Assembly (NCBI GenBank): GCA_944391355.1
Contig: CALXTG010000080.1
Location: 1-11,228, forward strand
Direction: 5' to 3'
Source: an uncultured Alphaproteobacteria bacterium
GTDB lineage: Bacteria; Pseudomonadota; Alphaproteobacteria; RF32; CAG-239
Length of the DNA stretch: 11,228 nt
In this document: piece by piece, positions 7,460-11,228 of the stretch
How positions within the stretch are numbered: the stretch's first letter is position 1
Layout of the letters: the number at the start of each line of letters is the position of its first letter
Translations under genes and position numbers: made by a program
The notes under the pieces: model-generated
The model's input: only the letters and a program-made list of their open reading frames with translations
The model's database searches: none
Told to the model about the DNA's origin: nothing

Positions 7460-8089
7460 TCAGCGTATAAAGTTGGTCATACGCACTGCTTCTGCTTCGG
7501 GCGGGGTGATTCCCGCCTGCCGGCCGGCGGCAATGCATTTAAGCAGCCAGGCCATATTCTGCCCGAGGATTTTCATAATCTGCATACCTTCCTCGTCCTG
7601 TCTGACCTCCTCCGGCGTATTGCCGTGAACCATGTTCCAATAGCGCGACGACACTATCGGCATGCGGCTGATGGTGAAATATTTGTTTAAGACATCAAGC
7701 GAAGCGGTTGTTCCGGCTCGACGCGCCGAAACAACCGCGGCACCCGGCTTGTTGGCAAAAACGGCCGATCCGGCATAGAATATCCGATCCAACAGAGAGA
7801 TTATCCGGCCGCTGGGATGAGCATAATATACCGGAGATCCGAAGATAAACCCGTCGGCATTTTCGGCTTTGGCAATAATCCGGTTGACGATATCATCGTC
7901 AAAAACGCAACGATTGGGAAGCTCCCGGCATTTGCGACAGGCGATGCAATCACGCACCGCTCCGGTTCCGGTTTGGATTATTTCCGTTTCAATCCCTTCC
8001 GCATTCAACGCTCCGGCGACTTCCGAAAGCGCCGTAAAAGTACAGCCGTGCGGCCGCGGGCTGCCGTTAATCAGTAAAACCTTCATCAT
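7460..8089 (-). CDS. Flavodoxin-fold NAD(P)H-dependent FMN reductase / iron-sulfur flavoprotein
   Basis: A 209-residue soluble protein. The N terminus KVLLINGSPRPHGCT (3-17) is the FMN phosphate-binding loop after the first beta strand. GSPVYYAHPSG (84-94) is the second flavin-contact loop of the NADPH-dependent FMN reductase family. Cysteines C48, C51, C54 and C61 give C-x2-C-x2-C-x6-C, matching the compact motif that holds a [4Fe-4S] cluster in iron-sulfur flavoproteins, so a clustered electron-transfer protein is plausible. The redox partner and substrate are unknown. Two ATGs in tandem (8087-8089 and 8084-8086) follow GGGAGA, and the second is better spaced. It is the first gene of the leftward pair with the ClC gene, divergent from the lipoprotein gene. 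Flavin binding is likely; the cluster is inferred. Confidence 0.85.
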   Translation of the reverse strand: MMKVLLINGSPRPHGCTFTALSEVAGALNAEGIETEIIQTGTGAVRDCIACRKCRELPNRCVFDDDIVNRIIAKAENADGFIFGSPVYYAHPSGRIISLLDRIFYAGSAVFANKPGAAVVSARRAGTTASLDVLNKYFTISRMPIVSSRYWNMVHGNTPEEVRQDEEGMQIMKILGQNMAWLLKCIAAGRQAGITPPEAEAVRMTNFIR

Positions 8090-8118
8090 CAGTCTCCCAA
8101 ATCGTTGCTAATGAATAT

Positions 8119-8147
8119 AATTTAGGAATTCTGAAACGGCGATGCAA
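8119..8147 (-). promoter_or_regulatory. Predicted promoter of the flavoprotein gene
   Basis: Read leftward, TTGCAT (8147-8142) and TAAATT (8124-8119) are 17 bp apart and 30 bp before the gene. The 139-bp divergent gap also holds a direct repeat GCGATGC at 8139-8145 and 8159-8165, 20 bp apart, one copy overlapping the -35. I found no convincing -35 for the rightward lipoprotein gene; TTATAT at 8188-8193 is a weak -10 candidate. Confidence 0.35.
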
Positions 8148-8228
8148 GAAAAATATTTGCGATGCCTTTTATTATAGAACTTAAGAGTTATATTTCTGCA
8201 TAAGTTTTTAATTTGACGGGGAAAAATC

Positions 8229-9470
8229 GTGAAGAATCTGGGAATTTTATTGTTATTGCTGAGTTTGTGCGGCTGCACATCGTTCGGACGCGGACTGGCC
8301 GAAGCGGTGATCGATCGTGACAAAACCACTCTTGACCGTTGTGAAATCGAAGGGTTTAAATATTCGGGAATTAACGCCGAACTGCAGGGTCCCGAAGTTT
8401 TGAAAGTTTTGATGATTCACGGGGTCGGCACGCATCATCCCGGATATTCGCAGCGGATTCAGGAAAACCTGGCCAATAATATCGGCCTGGATATCGTTTC
8501 GCGCCTGTCAAAAAATATTTATCTGCGCGATCCCAAATCTCCCGAAACCCCTATCGGCAATTTACGGATAACTTACTGGCAGAATCTTGACCGCAGCAAA
8601 AATATGCTTTTTTACGAACTGACCTGGTCGGAAATAACCACTCCTTATAAAAAAATTATTGCTTTTGACACTACCGAACAATATTCAAAATTCCGCGTTC
8701 CTTTTAATAACATGATGAAAGATTTTCTGGATAATGCCCTGCCCGACCCATTGGTTTATGTCACCGACCCGCACGGGCTGATTCTGGCTTCGGCGCGGCA
8801 ATCCATCTGCTGGATGGTAAATGACGGCTGGGAAAATCTGCCCGATAAGCGGGCGGCGGTCTGTGATTTAAGCCAAAATGCCGGCATCGAAAAATTTAAA
8901 AATGAAAAAGTCGCTTTTATTACCCACAGTCTGGGCAGCAAGATTCTGATGGACGCAATTACAGCCTCAGCGGAAGAAATTTCCGATACGCCGAATAATC
9001 AGCAGCTGATTAAAAAGCTGCAGGACAAGGAAATCACAGTCTTTATGCTGGCCAATCAGCTGCCGATTTTACAGATTGATCATCCGATGCCGAAAATTCA
9101 TAACCAGATAAATGCCTATTGCAGCCCGAAAGGCAAACTCTATGACCGCCGGATTTTCAAAGGGGTTAATATTGTGGCGTTCAGCGACCCCAATGATATT
9201 CTGAGTTATGCGATCCCGCAGGATTTTGCCGATAAATATATTGATTCGCGGATCTGCCCGCGGGTTACCAATGTGTCGGTCAACGTCGCGCCGGAAATTT
9301 CTGCTTTCGGGTTCGGGATCGTTAACCCGGTAACGGCGCATACCAATTATGACAACAGCCCGAAAGTGATTAACCTGATTACCAAAGGCACAGACAATTT
9401 TGCCGATGACAAGGCTTTGAACCAAAAATGCCATTTTATCCAAATGGAAAAAGACAATAAAATGCGTTAG
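8229..9470 (+). CDS. Lipoprotein with alpha/beta-hydrolase fold, substrate unknown
   Basis: A 413-residue protein starting at GTG after GGGGA (8218-8222). Residues 4-13 form a hydrophobic signal and L13-C-G-C16 is a lipobox, so Cys16 should be lipidated and the protein anchored to the envelope. The hydrolase core shows an oxyanion-type HGVGTHH (64-70) and the nucleophile elbow THSLGS with S234. The likely acid is D320 or D323 (FSDPNDILSY) and the likely base is H371 (AHTNYDNSP), completing a triad. The body carries no membrane segment. The family recalls esterases, lipases or thioesterases, but the substrate cannot be read. It is divergent from the flavoprotein gene, and its TAG stop overlaps the convergent csoR-type gene by 4 bp. 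Hydrolase fold is well supported; a biological role is not. Confidence 0.82.
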   Translation: MKNLGILLLLLSLCGCTSFGRGLAEAVIDRDKTTLDRCEIEGFKYSGINAELQGPEVLKVLMIHGVGTHHPGYSQRIQENLANNIGLDIVSRLSKNIYLRDPKSPETPIGNLRITYWQNLDRSKNMLFYELTWSEITTPYKKIIAFDTTEQYSKFRVPFNNMMKDFLDNALPDPLVYVTDPHGLILASARQSICWMVNDGWENLPDKRAAVCDLSQNAGIEKFKNEKVAFITHSLGSKILMDAITASAEEISDTPNNQQLIKKLQDKEITVFMLANQLPILQIDHPMPKIHNQINAYCSPKGKLYDRRIFKGVNIVAFSDPNDILSYAIPQDFADKYIDSRICPRVTNVSVNVAPEISAFGFGIVNPVTAHTNYDNSPKVINLITKGTDNFADDKALNQKCHFIQMEKDNKMR

Positions 9471-9745
9471 CTTTCAAAACGGTCAAAGAGTTCTTTTAAT
9501 TCTTCTATTTTCGCTTCGCGTTCGTCTTCCGAAGCGAAAGACTGCACGACGCAATGCTGAAGGTGGGTCTTCAGAATATTGCCTTCCACGGCTCTGACCG
9601 CCGAACGGATTGCCCGCAGCTGAATTAAGATTTCGGGACAATAGCGGCGTTCTTCAATCATTTTTTTTACGCCTTCCAACTGGCCGATAATCCGGTTGAT
9701 CCGGCTGAGTTCTTTTTGATGCGAAGGGCGTTGAGGCTCGGTCAT
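9467..9745 (-). CDS. csoR: CsoR/RcnR/FrmR-family metal-sensing repressor, copper (CsoR) fingerprint
   Basis: A 92-residue all-helical DUF156 repressor. The N-terminal part has HQKELSRINRIIGQLEGVKKM (9-29), the DNA-contact helix typical of the family. Ligand positions are C36, H61 and C65, the Cys-His-Cys set that binds Cu(I) in CsoR, and Y35 precedes the first Cys. RcnR would have His in the last position and FrmR lacks this second Cys, so copper is the best prediction; a persulfide-type role is less likely because H61 is kept. Cu(I) would release it from DNA. An AAGGA ribosome site is 9 nt before the ATG. It lies 51 bp after the small cysteine-rich gene in the same operon, and two CsoR-type boxes in front of that gene suggest autoregulation. 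Confidence 0.9.
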   Translation of the reverse strand: MTEPQRPSHQKELSRINRIIGQLEGVKKMIEERRYCPEILIQLRAIRSAVRAVEGNILKTHLQHCVVQSFASEDEREAKIEELKELFDRFES

Positions 9746-9764
9746 GATATTTAATCCTTAAAAT

Positions 9765-9786
9765 ACGGGGCAGAAAACCGCCCCGT
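9765..9786 (-). terminator. Hairpin between the metallothionein-like gene and csoR
   Basis: ACGGGGC (9765-9771) and GCCCCGT (9780-9786) form a 7-bp GC-rich stem with an 8-nt loop, followed leftward by ATTTT. It could partly terminate transcription, giving more small-gene mRNA than repressor mRNA, or protect the 3' end of the upstream message. The U-run is short, so complete termination seems unlikely. Confidence 0.5.
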
Positions 9787-9796
9787 TTATTTTACT

Positions 9797-9943
9797 TTAT
9801 TCGCAGTCGCAGCTTTCACAGTCACATTTACCGCCGGACCGGCAATCACAATTTTCACCGCACTGATGCGTTTCATCGCATTTGCAGTTTTCACCGCAGG
9901 TGCAATTGGGATTTTTACATTTCGGGTTCGTACAATTACGCAT
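9797..9943 (-). CDS. Small cysteine-rich metallothionein-like protein, 48 residues
   Basis: ATG at 9941-9943 follows AGGAG by 7 nt, and TAA is at 9797-9799. The 48-residue product has 13 cysteines (4, 9, 14, 16, 20, 22, 28, 32, 34, 40, 42, 45, 47), one histidine (26) and almost no hydrophobic residues. CGENCxC occurs twice (16-22 and 28-34), and CxC pairs recur to the C terminus. This is the composition of a cytosolic metal-thiolate protein able to hold several Cu(I), Zn or Cd ions. I do not recognise a specific named family. It is the first gene of an operon with a CsoR-type copper repressor and is preceded by two CsoR-type operator boxes, so Cu(I) buffering is the best prediction. The pairing parallels the mycobacterial copper metallothionein MymT, controlled by the CsoR paralogue RicR. 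It is short enough to be skipped by gene finders. Confidence 0.85.
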   Translation of the reverse strand: MRNCTNPKCKNPNCTCGENCKCDETHQCGENCDCRSGGKCDCESCDCE

Positions 9944-9962
9944 TTATTTTCTCCTTTTACAT

Positions 9963-10015
9963 TATACCCCCATATGGTATAATCAGATAGTACCCTGACG
10001 GGGTATAAATGTCAA
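9963..10015 (-). promoter_or_regulatory. Copper-responsive promoter with two CsoR-type operator boxes
   Basis: Box 1 is TACCCTGACGGGGTATA at 9991-10007 on the plus strand; box 2 is TACCATATGGGGGTATA at 9979-9963 on the minus strand. Both fit the TACCC-N-GGGGTATA pattern of CsoR operators. Read leftward, a consensus TTGACA (10015-10010) is 17 bp from TACTAT (9992-9987), placing box 1 exactly in the spacer and box 2 at the expected start site. A perfect TATAAT (9966-9961) overlaps box 2 but lacks a good -35. Repressor binding would block polymerase. Binding itself is inferred. Confidence 0.72.
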
Positions 10016-10041
10016 GAAAGATATTATAGATAATTTGATGA

Positions 10042-10091
10042 TATAATCTTACGGCTCCTGACTTGAATATGCGGCAAAGAATAATTATTTT
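10042..10091 (+). promoter_or_regulatory. Candidate promoters for the amino acid permease gene
   Basis: TTGAAT (10063-10068) and TATTTT (10086-10091) are 17 bp apart, 20 bp before the ATG. A perfect TATAAT at 10042-10047 has no good -35. Both are weak predictions in AT-rich sequence. Confidence 0.25.
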
Positions 10092-10111
10092 GCTGAACAG
10101 GCAGAGGAAAC

Positions 10112-11228
10112 ATGATATCAAAAAAATATGACATGAACTTAATGAGTTTAATTTCGCTCGGCATCGGCTCGATTGTCGGGGCGGGAATTTTTGCTTTGCT
10201 CGGGCAGGTGGTTTTACAGGCCGGGGATAAAACTTACTGGACTTTTATCATCGCCGGCATAGCCGCTTTGTTTTCCGGTTATTCTTATGCCAAGCTGGCT
10301 GCGGTTTATCCGCATTCGGGCGGACTCAGCGACTATTTTCACGCCGCTTTCAAAAATAAATGGATTTCCGGAAGCCTGACGCTGATTTATATGCTGACCT
10401 CGGCGATAACTATTTCAATGATGGCAAAATCTTTCGGCATCTATGCGGCAAAATATTTTACGGCAGTTCCCGATCACGGGCAGATGGTCAACGTTTATGC
10501 TTCTATTCTGATTATCGGACTGGCGCTTCTGAATATGATGGGCGCGACCGATGTCGGCTGGACCGAAATTCTGCTGGTGGCAATAAAATTTATTATTTTA
10601 TCGGCTTTGGCGACGGCGGCCCTGTGGAATTTTGATTTCGGGGTTCAGACTCACAGCGCTCATCCGACAGTTATCGGATTTCTGGGGACTATCGGCATTA
10701 CCTTTTTTGCTTTTGCAGGCTATGGCGTAATTACCAATGCGGCTGCTGATGTCAAAAATCCGCAGACAACAATCCGGCGCGGTATTTTTCTGACCCTGAT
10801 TATCGTCACCATTCTCTATTTGCTGCTGGCTTTTGTGATTTTGAATTATATTCCCGAAGAAGAGCTGCACCAAAACGCGGATATCGCCGTGGCCGTGGCA
10901 GCCAAAAAACTTTTGGGCGCCTGGGGATACGAGCTGATGTATGTGGCCGCGGTATTTGCCTTTATCTCCGGGATTAACGCGACATTTTTCAGTATTTTCA
11001 GAATTTCCCGCTCTTTGGGAGAGCAAAGAATTCTGCCGCATTTTTATGTACAAAAATTCTGGCGGCACGGAACTTTCGGCAATTTGCTGACCTCCGCGCT
11101 GATTTTGCTGGCCACGCTTTATTTTAATTTCAGCGCGATTGTCAATCTGGCCAGCGCCGCTTATCTTGTAAGCTATCTGGGCGTATTTGCCGCCAACTGG
11201 CAGTTGCGCCGGGAAACAAAATCTTCCG
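10112..11228 (+). CDS. APC-superfamily amino acid permease, N-terminal part (runs off the window)
   Basis: The frame is open from ATG 10112 to the last base, giving 372 complete codons without a stop. AGAGGA (10103-10108) is the ribosome site. The N terminus carries the APC signature in TM1, GIGSIVGAGIFALLG (17-31), the unwound helix that binds the amino acid's amino and carboxyl groups. About ten hydrophobic segments are visible, with GYSYAKLAAVYPHSGGLSDY in TM2-3 and a TM6 segment FAFAGYGVITN like the family's FFAFIGFD. A further two or so helices are expected past the window. It would import an amino acid across the inner membrane by proton coupling or exchange; the substrate is not readable. 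It is divergent from the copper operon across 168 bp, and I see no sign that it shares its regulation. Confidence 0.9.
   Translation, partial: MISKKYDMNLMSLISLGIGSIVGAGIFALLGQVVLQAGDKTYWTFIIAGIAALFSGYSYAKLAAVYPHSGGLSDYFHAAFKNKWISGSLTLIYMLTSAITISMMAKSFGIYAAKYFTAVPDHGQMVNVYASILIIGLALLNMMGATDVGWTEILLVAIKFIILSALATAALWNFDFGVQTHSAHPTVIGFLGTIGITFFAFAGYGVITNAAADVKNPQTTIRRGIFLTLIIVTILYLLLAFVILNYIPEEELHQNADIAVAVAAKKLLGAWGYELMYVAAVFAFISGINATFFSIFRISRSLGEQRILPHFYVQKFWRHGTFGNLLTSALILLATLYFNFSAIVNLASAAYLVSYLGVFAANWQLRRETKSS

Noticed and set aside
9069..9443. Minus-strand open frame of 124 codons
   Set aside because: It is a shadow of the lipoprotein hydrolase gene, covering its catalytic Asp/His region.
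10598..11068. Minus-strand open frame of 156 codons
   Set aside because: It is antisense to the amino acid permease, whose family motifs are clear, and its translation has no recognisable fold.

Overview
The window is from a Gram-negative bacterium, most likely a proteobacterium. It carries a type I secretion adaptor, a lipid A phosphoethanolamine transferase and a lipoprotein with a lipobox. Base composition is moderate. A gut-type alphaproteobacterium is my guess and nothing here proves it. There are ten genes or gene remnants with near-complete coding coverage, plus one 48-residue gene that length-filtered gene finding would miss. I see no rRNA, tRNA, CRISPR array or insertion sequence.

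Region 1 (1-503) is the 3' end of an HlyD-type membrane fusion protein gene. Region 2 (518-5614) looks like an envelope lipid-modification island. A leftward operon encodes an OmpR-type response regulator, a HAMP-less sensor kinase and a PAP2-type phosphatase, joined by 8-bp and 4-bp overlaps. A rightward pair encodes a DGK1/SEC59-type diacylglycerol or polyprenol kinase and an EptA/MCR-type phosphoethanolamine transferase. The 134-bp divergent gap holds three copies of TTCAGATT. Two of them are exactly 11 bp apart, as expected for an OmpR-family regulator site. The layout resembles PmrAB-EptA polymyxin-resistance modules. The kinase sits where other bacteria put DgkA and could recycle the diacylglycerol that EptA releases. 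The eptA frame is broken by a single in-frame TAG just before the catalytic Asp-His pair, so the module may be disabled in this genome.

Region 3 (5635-8089) is a leftward pair: a ClC chloride/proton antiporter with C-terminal CBS domains, and a flavodoxin-fold flavoprotein with a possible [4Fe-4S] motif. Region 4 (8229-9470) is a lipoprotein with an alpha/beta-hydrolase fold.

Region 5 (9467-10015) is a compact metal-response operon. A 48-residue protein with 13 cysteines (metallothionein-like) is followed by a CsoR-family repressor with the Cys-His-Cys copper fingerprint. Two CsoR-type operator boxes overlap a strong promoter ahead of the small gene, and a hairpin lies between the two genes. 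Region 6 (10112-11228) is the 5' part of an APC-family amino acid permease gene that runs off the end.
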